60,149 bases of DNA, taken from assembly GCF_004000845.1 (NCBI RefSeq), contig NZ_BIMA01000037.1:1-60149 (forward strand), written 5' to 3'. Positions 16,955-25,999 of the stretch are shown here, piece by piece. Every line of letters starts with the position of its first letter. The stretch's first letter is position 1. Under the pieces are notes generated by a model. The model was given only the letters and a program-made list of their open reading frames with translations. It was not told where the DNA came from and ran no database searches. The stretch comes from Paenibacillus koleovorans NBRC 103111. GTDB lineage: Bacteria; Bacillota; Bacilli; Paenibacillales; NBRC-103111. The position numbers and the translations under genes are program-made.

Positions 16955-18160
16955 GTGCGCAAAATCGGAGAACGGATCACGAACAAAAAAGCGAAAGAGC
17001 TGTTTGCCGCCATACGCAAAAAGGGGATCGTCTCCAAGATCGATCTGTTGGAGCAGAGCGACTTGACCTCCAGCACGCTGACGCGGATGCTCGACGATCT
17101 GTGCGCAAACGGCTGGATTGAGGAGTGCGGACACGGCGAATCGTCCGGGGGCAGGCGACCGGTGCTCTACCGTGTTCGGCGGAATGCCGCGTATGCGTTC
17201 GGCTTGGATATTTCCCGCGCGTCCAGCCGTCTGATTGTTTGCGACATGCAGCTGGACAAGCTCGACTCCATCTACTGGGATATGACCGCTTCGATGACGC
17301 CGACGGCCTTCGTCGGCCAAGTCGTCCAGGCGGTGGAAAGCTTATGCAGGAAACACGGCATCGCCAAATCGGATGTGCTCGGATTAGGCATCGGCGCCGT
17401 CGGACCGCTGGACCGGAACCGGGGGCTGATCCTGAATCCGCTGCATTTCCCGGCGCCGGGCTGGAACCAGGTGCCGATTGTAGCGATGCTGGAGCAAGCG
17501 CTCTCCGTCCAGGTGACGCTCGACAACGGCGCGAATACGGCGCTTTTGGCCGAGTACTGGGCCGGCGCCCCCAACGAATACCGCCATCTACTATATGTCC
17601 GCGCAGGGGTCGGCCTTCGGTCGGCGATGATTTCCGACGGCAATCTTGTCTACGGAGCGGTGGACATGGAAGGTTCGATCGGGCATATGATCATCCAGAC
17701 CGACGGCCGCCCGCATCCGGAGCGCTCTCACGTGTATGGATGCCTGGAGTCGTATGTGTCGATCCCGGTGCTTGAGGAGGAAGCTCGCGCCAAGCTGAAG
17801 CAAGGCCGTCGGAGCCTTCTGGCGGACCTCGCAGACGAACCGGATCAAGTGGATTTCAACACGATGCTGCAGGCGCTGCGGAAGGATGACCCGATGGTCA
17901 CCGAGCTGTTCTTGCAGGCGGCGACATACTTTGGAATCGGGTTATCCAATTTGCTGAATACGCTTCATCCGGAGCGGGTCATTCTCGGAGGACCGCTTAT
18001 TACGAGCACCGAGCTGTTTTACCAAACCTGCACGCAGGTGGCCTTGAAGAATACGCTGTACTATCCGGCTTATCCCGTCTCGTTCAGCCGCGGCCGTCTG
18101 TCCGATGAAGCGCTTGCACTTGGAGCCGCGGCCATGATCGTTAGCCTAATGTCGGAATAG
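16955..18160 (+). CDS. ROK-family transcriptional regulator
   Basis: 401-residue NagC/XylR-type protein. It has an N-terminal winged helix-turn-helix (about 10-75; SKIDLLEQSDLTSSTLTRML, then GGRRPVLYRV wing) and a C-terminal sugar-kinase-like ROK domain (LGIGAVGPLDRNRG, LDNGANTALLAEYW). The usual ROK zinc motif CxCGxxGCxE is degenerate: only SHVYGCLE remains, so the first two cysteines are missing. The start is GTG after AAAGGGG. It is 22 bases behind the chrA pair and may be cotranscribed, though ROK repressors normally answer to sugars and no sugar gene is adjacent. Confidence 0.85.
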   Translation: MRKIGERITNKKAKELFAAIRKKGIVSKIDLLEQSDLTSSTLTRMLDDLCANGWIEECGHGESSGGRRPVLYRVRRNAAYAFGLDISRASSRLIVCDMQLDKLDSIYWDMTASMTPTAFVGQVVQAVESLCRKHGIAKSDVLGLGIGAVGPLDRNRGLILNPLHFPAPGWNQVPIVAMLEQALSVQVTLDNGANTALLAEYWAGAPNEYRHLLYVRAGVGLRSAMISDGNLVYGAVDMEGSIGHMIIQTDGRPHPERSHVYGCLESYVSIPVLEEEARAKLKQGRRSLLADLADEPDQVDFNTMLQALRKDDPMVTELFLQAATYFGIGLSNLLNTLHPERVILGGPLITSTELFYQTCTQVALKNTLYYPAYPVSFSRGRLSDEALALGAAAMIVSLMSE

Positions 18161-18203
18161 CGCGCCTTGCGCGGCTCCGCTGTCGACAGCCAATTGTATG
18201 AAC

Positions 18204-18233
18204 TTGACAATGTTCTTTAGCAGAAGCTAAAAT
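18204..18233 (+). promoter_or_regulatory. sigma-A promoter of rny
   Basis: TTGACA (18204-18209), an 18-base spacer and TAAAAT (18228-18233) give a good promoter with a leader of about 135 bases before rny. Confidence 0.6.
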
Positions 18234-18376
18234 AGGCATGAGCATCATCTAGCTATCCCTGCTTTTTTTAAATGATTCACAAATGTTTCACAAAACGATT
18301 GCCACGTAATAACAACGGATTAAAAACCGAATATCCCAAGCTAACCCTTGGAGGACCAACGAGGGAGGTGAATGAG

Positions 18377-19918
18377 TTGGATGCAATCTACTGGATCATC
18401 ATCGTTCTCGTTGTTGGTGTACTAGGCTACTTCATTGGGTATTTTATCCGTAAATCCTTTGCTGAGGCGAAAATTTCCAGTGCGGAGCAGGCTGCCCTGC
18501 AAATTGTCGAGGCGGCCAAGAAAGACGCAGACGCACTGAAGAAAGAATCGGTGCTCGAAGCAAAAGACGAAATCCACAAGCTTCGCGCCGAAGCTGAAAA
18601 AGACATTCGTGAGCGTCGGAATGAAACCCAACGTCAAGAAAGACGACTGTTGCAAAAAGAGGAAACACTGGATAAAAAGTTAGAGCAACTGGAGCGCAAA
18701 GAAGATCAAGTAGCCAACAAAGAGAAACGAATCGAAGAGACGCAAGCTCAGATTGACCAGCTGTACCGCAGCCAGGTAACCGAGCTGGAGCGCATATCCG
18801 GACTTACGATGGATGAAGCGAAAAACATCATTCTGTCCAACGTGGAGCAGGAAGTGCGTCATGAAACGGCCCAGCTGATCAAGGAAATCGAGACGCAGGC
18901 GAAGGAAGAAGCGGACAAGCGTGCTCGCGAAGTGATTACGCTTGCGATACAGCGTTGTGCGGCCGACCATGTCGCCGAGACGACGGTTTCTGTAGTAACC
19001 CTTCCGAACGAAGAGATGAAGGGCCGCATCATCGGCCGCGAAGGACGGAATATTCGCGCGCTCGAGACGCTGACCGGCATCGATCTCATCATCGACGATA
19101 CGCCGGAAGCGGTCATTCTGTCGGGCTTCGACCCGATCCGCAGAGAGATCGCCCGCACCTCGCTCGAGAAGCTCGTCGCGGACGGCCGGATTCACCCGGC
19201 TCGCATCGAGGAGATGGTAGAGAAGTCGCGCAAGGAAGTGGACGAGCGTATCCGCGAATACGGCGAGCAGGCGACGTTCGAGACGGGAGTGCACGGGTTG
19301 CACCCGGACTTGATCAAGATTCTCGGCCGACTCAAATTCCGGACAAGCTATGGTCAGAACGTGCTCAAGCACTCCATGGAAGTCGCATACCTCACCGGCT
19401 TGATGGCCGGCGAGCTCGGAGAAGACGTCACGCTGGCGAAGCGGGCCGGCTTGCTTCACGACATCGGGAAGGCGCTTGATCATGAGGTCGAAGGCTCACA
19501 TGTCGAGATCGGCGTCGAGATCGGCCGCAAATACAAGGAGCATCCGGTGGTCATCAACAGCATTGCTTCCCACCACGGCGATACTGAAGCGACTTCGGTC
19601 ATCGCGATGCTGGTCGGCGCGGCGGACGCTTTGTCTGCAGCCAGACCGGGCGCCCGACGGGAGACGCTCGAGACGTACATCAAGCGCCTCGAGAAGCTGG
19701 AAGAGATTACCGAATCGTTCGACGGCGTCGAGAAGTCGTATGCGATCCAGGCTGGGCGCGAAGTTCGCGTCATGGTGCAGCCGGAGAAGATCGACGATAC
19801 CGAGGCGTTCCGACTCGCCCGCGACATTACGAAGAAGATCGAGAGCGAGTTGGATTATCCGGGACACATCAAGGTTACCGTCATCCGGGAAACCCGCGCG
19901 GTGGAATACGCGAAATAA
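18377..19918 (+). CDS. rny: ribonuclease Y
   Basis: Membrane-bound endoribonuclease that starts decay of many mRNAs in Firmicutes. The 513-residue protein shows an N-terminal membrane helix (about 4-24), a long charged coiled coil (about 30-170), a KH RNA-binding domain ([17 protein letters not shown], about 215-270), and an HD domain with [15 protein letters not shown] (about 365). The TTG at 18377 is preferred because GGGAGGTG lies 6 bases upstream and the length then agrees with B. subtilis Rny (about 520); the frame is open back to 18272. A strong promoter lies at 18204 and a terminator follows. Confidence 0.95.
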   Translation: MDAIYWIIIVLVVGVLGYFIGYFIRKSFAEAKISSAEQAALQIVEAAKKDADALKKESVLEAKDEIHKLRAEAEKDIRERRNETQRQERRLLQKEETLDKKLEQLERKEDQVANKEKRIEETQAQIDQLYRSQVTELERISGLTMDEAKNIILSNVEQEVRHETAQLIKEIETQAKEEADKRAREVITLAIQRCAADHVAETTVSVVTLPNEEMKGRIIGREGRNIRALETLTGIDLIIDDTPEAVILSGFDPIRREIARTSLEKLVADGRIHPARIEEMVEKSRKEVDERIREYGEQATFETGVHGLHPDLIKILGRLKFRTSYGQNVLKHSMEVAYLTGLMAGELGEDVTLAKRAGLLHDIGKALDHEVEGSHVEIGVEIGRKYKEHPVVINSIASHHGDTEATSVIAMLVGAADALSAARPGARRETLETYIKRLEKLEEITESFDGVEKSYAIQAGREVRVMVQPEKIDDTEAFRLARDITKKIESELDYPGHIKVTVIRETRAVEYAK

Positions 19919-19945
19919 TCGATCGACCGATAGTCAAATGCAGGA

Positions 19946-19981
19946 GAGAAGTGGCGCACAGCCACTTCTCGTTTTGCTTTT
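19946..19981 (+). terminator. terminator after rny
   Basis: The perfect 10-base stem GAGAAGTGGC/GCCACTTCTC with loop GCACA is followed by GTTTTGCTTTT. The ymdB start comes only 18 bases later, so ymdB is probably made by readthrough. Confidence 0.8.
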
Positions 19982-19998
19982 GGACCACATTGAAGGAG

Positions 19999-20805
19999 AT
20001 GGACAAGATTCGAGTTTTATTCGTAGGAGACATCGTCGGAGCGGCGGGACGCAAGGCGTTGAAAGAAATGCTGCCGATCCTGAAACGCACCAAAAATCCG
20101 GAACTGATCATCGTGAACGGGGAGAACGCCGCCGGTGGGCGAGGCATTACAGCCGCAATAGCCAAAGAATTTTACGATCAAGGCGTCCACGGCATCACGT
20201 TGGGCAATCATACATGGGACAACAAGGATATCTTCGACTTTATCGATAAGGAAGACCGCCTCATCCGGCCGGCAAATTATCCTCCGGGTACACCGGGACG
20301 CGGCTTCACGACGGTGAAGGGGGCAAACGGCAAGGAACTGACGATCGTCAACATCCAGGGCCGCACCTACTTGCCGCCGCTCGACTGCCCGTTTCAAACG
20401 ATTGACGCCATTCTAGAGAAGCAGAAGAAGAAGTCCAAATGCATCCTCGTGGATTTCCACGCCGAAGTGACCTCGGAGAAAATCGCCATGGGCTGGCACT
20501 TGGACGGGAAAGTATCGGCCGTGCTCGGGACGCACACGCATGTGCAGACGCGTGATGAGCGCATTCTCCCTCAAGGGACGGCGTATGTCACCGATGTCGG
20601 CATGGTTGGCGCAAGGGACGGCGTGCTCGGGATGGAGCGCCAGGCGGTGCTGCAGAAGTTCAAGACCGGACTCCCGGTTCGCTTCACAGCCGACGAAGGC
20701 AAGTGGCAATTCCATGCCGCCTACATGGAGCTGGACGAAAATACGGGTCTGGCGACAAAGGTAGAGCTGATCCGCCAGTTCGAGACCGAGATGGTTTGGG
20801 CATAG
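19999..20805 (+). CDS. ymdB: YmdB-type cyclic-nucleotide phosphodiesterase
   Basis: Calcineurin-like metallophosphoesterase of the YmdB family, which hydrolyses 2',3'-cyclic nucleotides and influences biofilm and motility decisions in B. subtilis. Metal-ligand motifs visible are FVGDIVG, NGENAAGG, GNHTWD, DFHAE and GTHTHVQT. The length of about 268 residues fits the family. The start is uncertain: ATG 19999 directly abuts AAGGAG, while an in-frame TTG at 19990 is possible. The gene follows rny as in other Bacillales. Confidence 0.9.
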   Translation: MDKIRVLFVGDIVGAAGRKALKEMLPILKRTKNPELIIVNGENAAGGRGITAAIAKEFYDQGVHGITLGNHTWDNKDIFDFIDKEDRLIRPANYPPGTPGRGFTTVKGANGKELTIVNIQGRTYLPPLDCPFQTIDAILEKQKKKSKCILVDFHAEVTSEKIAMGWHLDGKVSAVLGTHTHVQTRDERILPQGTAYVTDVGMVGARDGVLGMERQAVLQKFKTGLPVRFTADEGKWQFHAAYMELDENTGLATKVELIRQFETEMVWA

Positions 20806-20887
20806 CGAAAACGTAGTTAGTAGCTCGGGTCAACGTGATCGGAGTTCCAAGCCGTCTTCATCGCTTGCCTGACCGCTCCTTGGGACA

Positions 20888-20917
20888 AAAGGAATGAATT
20901 CCACCTGATGCGAATAC
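20888..20917 (+). promoter_or_regulatory. candidate sigma-H promoter of spoVS
   Basis: AAAGGAATG (20888-20896), 12 bases, then TGCGAATAC with GAAT at 20912-20915 resembles sigma-H (RnAGGAwWW, 11-12 bases, RnnGAATww) with two or three mismatches. spoVS is sigma-H dependent in B. subtilis. Confidence 0.45.
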
Positions 20918-20964
20918 AGTTAGTAGTGGAATCAATCCGACAATCCCGAGGAGGTACTTTATTC

Positions 20965-21225
20965 ATGGATGTATTAAAAGTTTCAGCAAAGTCGAATCCC
21001 AACTCCGTCGCCGGGGCGCTAGCGGGCGTGCTTCGCGAGCGTGGCGGGGCCGAGCTGCAGGCGATCGGTGCCGGAGCCCTCAATCAAGCGATCAAAGCCG
21101 TTGCTATCGCACGAGGCTTCGTAGCTCCCAGCGGGGTGGACTTGATTTGCATCCCCGCCTTTACCGATATTGTCATCGACGGAGAAGACCGCACCGCGAT
21201 CAAGCTGATCGTAGAGCCGCGATAA
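20965..21225 (+). CDS. spoVS: stage V sporulation protein S
   Basis: 86-residue protein (MDVLKVSAKSNPNSVAGALAG...), identical in length to B. subtilis SpoVS and with the same Alba-like small fold. It is needed for passage through stage V of sporulation and spore coat assembly and interacts functionally with division timing. ATG 20965 has GAGGAGG 10 bases upstream; an open stretch before it to 20908 is not needed. A sigma-H-like promoter lies 50 bases upstream. Confidence 0.95.
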   Translation: MDVLKVSAKSNPNSVAGALAGVLRERGGAELQAIGAGALNQAIKAVAIARGFVAPSGVDLICIPAFTDIVIDGEDRTAIKLIVEPR

Positions 21226-21389
21226 TCGTTACTTACGGGCGAATATATACATAACCGGGGACGGAAGATTGATTTCCACACTGCTTTTTGGCATGTTTTT
21301 CTCATACAAGCAATCCGGGAAACGTCGCGAAGGCGTTTTTCTTTTGGCCAAAAACCGTTCTGCCATTCGAGCCAACGGAGGTTGAGAAA

Positions 21390-22340
21390 ATGTACGTAAT
21401 CGATGCGCATTGCGATGTTTTGAGCAAAATGCTGCTGAATCCGAAGCTGGATTTTACCCAACCGCAACCATCAAACGAGCTGGAAGTCACGCTGCCGAAT
21501 ATTCGCAGGTCCAACATGCTGATGCAGTGGTTCGCCCTATGGCTGCCACCGAAGCTCGAACAGGCGGACATCCGCCATGTGCTGCAAGCCGTTGATATGT
21601 TCCATACTAAAATAGCCGAACATCCGGATATGCAGCTGGTGCAGAAGCGACATGACTTGGCGGAACTGCAAGGATCGGGAAAAATCGGAGCGTTGCTCAG
21701 TCTCGAAGGGGCGGATGCGCTGGCCGGCAACCTGGGTTACTTGCGGCTATTGTACAAGCTCGGCTTGCGAGCCCTTGGTCTGACATGGAATTACGCGAAT
21801 TGGGCGGCAGACGGGGTCCTGGAGCCTCGACAAGGAGGATTTACAAGAAAAGGCCGGGAGCTTGTTAAAGAATGCGATAGGCTGGGTATACTGATAGATG
21901 TTTCCCATTTGACCGAAAAAGGGTTTTGGGAGCTGGCAGAGATGACCGAAAGCGCTTTTCTGGCTTCCCACTCGAATGCTTATGCCGTATGTGGCGATCC
22001 GAGGAACTTGAAGGACGAGCAGATCGAGGAGATCGTTCGCCGGAAAGGCATGATCGGACTCAATTTTTATCCTCCGTTCATAGCGCAAGATTCGAATCCG
22101 GCTACGATGGACGACCTGTTACGGCATGTTGAGCGAATACTCGAGTTAGGCGGCGCGGACTGTCTAGGATTAGGCTCCGATTTCGACGGAATCGACTTGA
22201 AAGTGCCGGGGCTGGAGGATGCAAGCTGCTTCGGGAATTGGGAAGAGCAGCTGCTTAAGCGCTATAGCCAAGCCCAAACGGAGAAGATCATGTTCCGAAA
22301 TTGGCTGTCATACCTGGAAAGAGTGCTGCCTACATCCTAA
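21390..22340 (+). CDS. membrane-dipeptidase family (M19) dipeptidase
   Basis: 316-residue zinc peptidase of the renal dipeptidase family, cytoplasmic here because no signal peptide is present. The metal-binding positions are all visible: DAHCD near the N-terminus, the bridging Glu in LEGAD, DVSH, ASHSN and the catalytic GSDFDG near 275. It would hydrolyse dipeptides, possibly with a D-residue. GGAGGTTGAG lies just before ATG 21390. It occupies the place between spoVS and the 2-oxoacid oxidoreductase where B. subtilis has tdh-kbl. Confidence 0.88.
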   Translation: MYVIDAHCDVLSKMLLNPKLDFTQPQPSNELEVTLPNIRRSNMLMQWFALWLPPKLEQADIRHVLQAVDMFHTKIAEHPDMQLVQKRHDLAELQGSGKIGALLSLEGADALAGNLGYLRLLYKLGLRALGLTWNYANWAADGVLEPRQGGFTRKGRELVKECDRLGILIDVSHLTEKGFWELAEMTESAFLASHSNAYAVCGDPRNLKDEQIEEIVRRKGMIGLNFYPPFIAQDSNPATMDDLLRHVERILELGGADCLGLGSDFDGIDLKVPGLEDASCFGNWEEQLLKRYSQAQTEKIMFRNWLSYLERVLPTS

Positions 22341-22376
22341 ACTAGTTTCTGTAGCAGTTTGAGAATACTATAAAAA

Positions 22377-22403
22377 GAATCAATCTCATTTTGAGAACGA
22401 TTC
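22377..22403. promoter_or_regulatory. 27-base imperfect palindrome upstream of korA
   Basis: GAATCAATCTCA (22377-22388) faces TGAGAACGATTC (22392-22403), matching at 10 of 12 positions around a TTT centre. TTTGAGAA also occurs at 22358 and 22390. It is operator-like and AT-rich; no T tract typical of a terminator follows. The binding protein is unknown. Confidence 0.4.
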
Positions 22404-22441
22404 AATCGAAAAAAGCTATGTTTCCAACGGTCCATAGAGCC

Positions 22442-22470
22442 TTGCTTTTTACCGGTAGAGGGCATAAAAT
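22442..22470 (+). promoter_or_regulatory. candidate sigma-A promoter of korAB
   Basis: TTGCTT (22442-22447), a 17-base spacer and TAAAAT (22465-22470) lie 75 bases before korA. Confidence 0.4.
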
Positions 22471-22545
22471 TTGTTTGATGAATTGTTAATTTTTTGTGAC
22501 ACCCCTGCATAGGCGCTTAGGACTCAGTTCAAAGGAGTGGAAGTT

Positions 22546-24285
22546 GTGATTAGTCAATTGTCATGGAAGATCGGCGGACAACAAGGGGAAGGTGTAGAAA
22601 GTACGGATCGGATTTTCTCGACCGCCTTGAACCGACTCGGGTATTATTTGTACGGGTACCGTCATTTCTCCTCCCGGATTAAGGGCGGCCACACGAACAA
22701 TAAGATCCGGATTTCGACGTCTCCGATGCGCGCGATTTCCGACGACTTGGACATCCTGGTCGCATTCGACCAAGAGACCATTGATTTGAACGTACACGAG
22801 CTTCGTCCCGGCGGCGTAGTCGTAGCGGACGCGAAGTTCAACCCGACATTGCCGGAAGGCGTCAACGCTCGTCTGTTCCCGGTGCCGATTACGGCGATCG
22901 CGGAAGAGCTGGGTACTTCCCTGATGAAGAACATGGTTGCTTCCGGTGCTTCCTGGGCTTTGCTCGGTTTGCCGATGGAAGTTTTCAATAAAGCAGTAGA
23001 AGAAGAATTCGGACGTAAAGGCCCTGCGGTCGTGGAGAAAAATATCGACGCCGTTGCTAGAGGCGCCAACTTCGTATTGGAGCTGGCCGGCGGTCCGTTG
23101 AAAGAATTCCAATTGGCACCTGCAGACGGCAAGCAAAAGCTGTTCATGATCGGCAACGATGCGATCGGTCTCGGCGCGTTGGCGGCGGGCTGCCGTTTCA
23201 TGCCTGCTTACCCGATTACGCCGGCATCCGAGATTATGGAATACTTGATCAAGCGCCTGCCTAAGTTCGGCGGTACGGTTATCCAGACAGAGGACGAGAT
23301 CGCAGCGGTCACGATGGCGATCGGCGCCAACTACGGCGGCGTTCGCTCCTTGACGGCATCCGCCGGTCCGGGTCTTTCCCTGATGATGGAAGCGATCGGC
23401 CTTGCGGGCATGACCGAAACTCCGGTCGTGATCGTCGATACACAGCGCGGCGGCCCTAGTACCGGGTTGCCGACCAAGCAAGAGCAGTCCGACTTGAACG
23501 CAATGGTATACGGCACGCATGGCGAGATTCCGAAGGTGGTCATCGCGCCTAGCACGATCGAAGAATGCTTCTATGATATGATCGAAGCTTTCAATATCGC
23601 CGACCAATACCAAGTGCCGGTTATCGTCATGACCGACTTGCAGCTGTCGCTAGGCAAACAATCGTCCGAGACACTGGATTACAACAAAATCGTCATCGAT
23701 CGCGGCAACATCGCCACCGATTTGCCGGCACTCGAAGACGGCAAGCTGTTCAAGCGCTACGAGCTCACGGAGAACGGCATATCCCCTCGCGTCATCCCTG
23801 GCGAGAAGGGCGGCCTGCATCACGTAACGGGCGTAGAGCATGATGAGACCGGTCGTCCGTCCGAGAGCCCGATCAACCGCAAGAATATGATGGATAAACG
23901 ACTGAACAAGTTGAACGACGTTCACACGAAGCTGACGAACGCAGTCAAGGTGGATGCTCCTCATTCCGAACCGGATCTGCTCATCATCGGCATGGGTTCG
24001 ACCGGAGGTACGATCGACGAAGCCCGCCTGCGCCTCTCGCAAGACGGCATCACGACGAACCATGCGACCGTTCGTTTGATCCATCCGTTCCCGGCGAATC
24101 TGCTCGCCCCTTATGTGGAGAAGGCGAAGAAAGTGATCGTAATCGAGAACAACGCAACCGGCCAGCTTACCGATCAGATCAAGCTCCATGTCGGCCACGC
24201 CGCGAAGATCAGCAGCATGCTGAAGTACGACGGTACGCCGTTCTTGCCTTCTGAAGTCCACAATCAGTGTAAGGAGCTGAAATAG
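22546..24285 (+). CDS. korA: 2-oxoacid:ferredoxin oxidoreductase, alpha (gamma-alpha fused) subunit
   Basis: 579-residue subunit of a CoA-dependent 2-oxoacid:acceptor oxidoreductase that decarboxylates 2-oxoglutarate or a related oxoacid to acyl-CoA while reducing ferredoxin. The N-terminal ~190 residues are the gamma (POR) domain (GGQQGEGVEST...FSSRIKGGHTNNKIR). The following alpha part has the pyrimidine-binding region (MPAYPITPASEIMEYL, TEDEIAAVTMAIGA) and a C-terminal domain II. The GTG at 22546 is chosen for AAAGGAG 8 bases upstream. It forms an operon with korB two bases downstream. The exact oxoacid cannot be read from sequence. Confidence 0.92.
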   Translation: MISQLSWKIGGQQGEGVESTDRIFSTALNRLGYYLYGYRHFSSRIKGGHTNNKIRISTSPMRAISDDLDILVAFDQETIDLNVHELRPGGVVVADAKFNPTLPEGVNARLFPVPITAIAEELGTSLMKNMVASGASWALLGLPMEVFNKAVEEEFGRKGPAVVEKNIDAVARGANFVLELAGGPLKEFQLAPADGKQKLFMIGNDAIGLGALAAGCRFMPAYPITPASEIMEYLIKRLPKFGGTVIQTEDEIAAVTMAIGANYGGVRSLTASAGPGLSLMMEAIGLAGMTETPVVIVDTQRGGPSTGLPTKQEQSDLNAMVYGTHGEIPKVVIAPSTIEECFYDMIEAFNIADQYQVPVIVMTDLQLSLGKQSSETLDYNKIVIDRGNIATDLPALEDGKLFKRYELTENGISPRVIPGEKGGLHHVTGVEHDETGRPSESPINRKNMMDKRLNKLNDVHTKLTNAVKVDAPHSEPDLLIIGMGSTGGTIDEARLRLSQDGITTNHATVRLIHPFPANLLAPYVEKAKKVIVIENNATGQLTDQIKLHVGHAAKISSMLKYDGTPFLPSEVHNQCKELK

Positions 24286-24287
24286 AG

Positions 24288-25157
24288 ATGGCTACATTAA
24301 AAGATTTCAGAAATAATGTGAAACCGAACTGGTGTCCGGGCTGCGGCGACTTCGCCGTACAAGCGGCTATCCAGAGAGCGGCAGCCAACATCGGCCTGGA
24401 GCCTGAGACGCTAGCCGTCGTCTCCGGGATCGGCTGCTCCGGCCGGATCTCCGGCTACATCAATTGCTACGGCTTCCACGGCATTCACGGCCGTTCCCTT
24501 CCGATCGCCCAGGGCGTGAAGATGGCGAACCGCGAGCTGACCGTTATCGCTTCCGGCGGCGACGGTGATGGCTTCGCGATCGGCATGGGCCACACGGTGC
24601 ATGCGATCCGCCGCAACATCGACATGACTTACATCGTCATGGACAATCAAATTTACGGATTGACGAAGGGCCAGAACTCGCCGCGCAGCGCGAAGGGCTT
24701 CATCAACTCCAAATATACGCCGCAAGGCTCGATCGAGACCGAATTGGCTCCGCTGGAGATGGCGCTTGCCGCCGGCGCGACCTTCGTCGCTCAGTCGTTC
24801 TCGAGCAACCTGAAGCAAATGACCGCGATCTTCGAAGCAGGCATGAAGCACAAAGGCTTCTCGATGATCAACATCTTCAGCCCGTGCGTGACCTTCAACA
24901 AGTTCAACACGTACGAGTGGTTCAAGGAGAACATCGTCGATCTGGACGAAATCGAGGGGTACGACCCATCGAACCGCATCCAGGCGATGACGAAGCTGAT
25001 GGAGACGAACGGTATGCTGACCGGGATCATCTATCAGAACAAAGAAAAGCAAAGCTACGAAGAGCAAGTCGTCGGCTTCAGGCCGGAGTCGCTCTCCAAG
25101 CAAAACCTGCAGCTTAGCGAAGCGGACTTCAGCAAGCTGGTAGCGGAATTCAAGTAA
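24288..25157 (+). CDS. korB: 2-oxoacid:ferredoxin oxidoreductase, beta subunit
   Basis: 289-residue thiamine-diphosphate-binding partner of KorA. It has the N-terminal NWCPGCGDF cluster-associated cysteines and the TPP motif GDGDGFAIGMGH...NIDMTYIVMDNQIYGLTKGQ (about 85-125). The remaining C-terminal segment is typical of the two-subunit family without an extra ferredoxin domain. It begins 2 bases after the korA stop with AAGGAG inside korA. It works together with KorA and a ferredoxin not encoded here. A terminator follows. Confidence 0.93.
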   Translation: MATLKDFRNNVKPNWCPGCGDFAVQAAIQRAAANIGLEPETLAVVSGIGCSGRISGYINCYGFHGIHGRSLPIAQGVKMANRELTVIASGGDGDGFAIGMGHTVHAIRRNIDMTYIVMDNQIYGLTKGQNSPRSAKGFINSKYTPQGSIETELAPLEMALAAGATFVAQSFSSNLKQMTAIFEAGMKHKGFSMINIFSPCVTFNKFNTYEWFKENIVDLDEIEGYDPSNRIQAMTKLMETNGMLTGIIYQNKEKQSYEEQVVGFRPESLSKQNLQLSEADFSKLVAEFK

Positions 25158-25170
25158 TCGCATTACAATG

Positions 25171-25203
25171 AAGGCATGTGAGCCCGACTCGCATGCCTTT
25201 TTC
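25171..25203 (+). terminator. terminator after korAB
   Basis: The stem AAGGCATG/CATGCCTT with inner GAG/CTC pairing is followed by a T-rich tail. Confidence 0.7.
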
Positions 25204-25284
25204 TCGCGGACAGAGCGTTTCCGCCGGAACGATGCGGGCATACTGGTAACAGAATGGATGTAGAAAGAAAAGAGGCGGAAACCA

Positions 25285-25878
25285 ATGAGCGATTCGAAAC
25301 AGCTTACTCAGGAGCGTTGGATCCCCGTAGGAGTATCGGGGCGTCATCTCCACCTGAATGCAGCGGACTTGGCAGCCTTGTTCGGAGAAGGCTATGAGCT
25401 TAAGCCGCTCAAGCCGCTGTCGCAGCCCGGGCAATACGCCGCGGAGGAAACGGTATCGATCCAAGGTCCGAAAGGCCGGATCGACCATGTCAGGGTGCTG
25501 GGACCGGTGCGTAAGGCGTCGCAGATCGAAGTCTCGCGAACGGATACATATACGTTGGGGGTCCAGCCGCCTGTTCGAGAATCCGGGAGCATCGAAGGCA
25601 CACCGGGTATGACGGTGATCGGCCCGCGAGGCAAAGTCGAGCTGAAGCAAGGCGTGATCGTGGCGGCGCGACATATTCATTTTCATACGAAGGAAGCGGA
25701 GGCTTGGGGCATTCAGGATAAAGCGCGGCTGAGAGTTCGGCTGAACGGCGAGCGGCCGCTCGTGTTCGAGGACGTGATCGCCCGGGTCTCCGATCAGTTC
25801 GCCCTGGACCTGCATATCGATACCGATGAGGCGAATGCGGCTGGAGTCCGAACCGGGGACCGCGCCGAGCTGCTGTAA
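25285..25878 (+). CDS. pduL: PduL-type phosphate acyltransferase
   Basis: 197-residue protein of the PduL family, which interconverts acyl-CoA and acyl-phosphate using two zinc ions. Two homologous half-domains are seen, each with its His cluster: VSGRHLHL near residue 15 and AARHIHFH near 130; LHIDTDEANA near the C-terminus is also typical. There is no N-terminal encapsulation helix and no microcompartment shell gene nearby, so it probably acts as a free cytoplasmic phosphotransacylase. It lies behind korAB, which yields acyl-CoA, but has a terminator in between. The start ATG follows AAAGAGGCGG. Confidence 0.88.
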   Translation: MSDSKQLTQERWIPVGVSGRHLHLNAADLAALFGEGYELKPLKPLSQPGQYAAEETVSIQGPKGRIDHVRVLGPVRKASQIEVSRTDTYTLGVQPPVRESGSIEGTPGMTVIGPRGKVELKQGVIVAARHIHFHTKEAEAWGIQDKARLRVRLNGERPLVFEDVIARVSDQFALDLHIDTDEANAAGVRTGDRAELL

Positions 25879-25999
25879 AAAGAAGGCTAAGTTGTGAATT
25901 CGAACGAACTGGGATGGCTTTGGAGCAAGCAGCATCGCTCGAGGCCGTTTAATTTTCTATCGAAAAATGATATACTTTCGCTAGAAAGCGGGTGTAACT

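Noticed and set aside
22377-22403. Terminator for the dipeptidase gene
   Set aside because: Stem is AT-rich and imperfect and is not followed by a T-run, so an operator is preferred.
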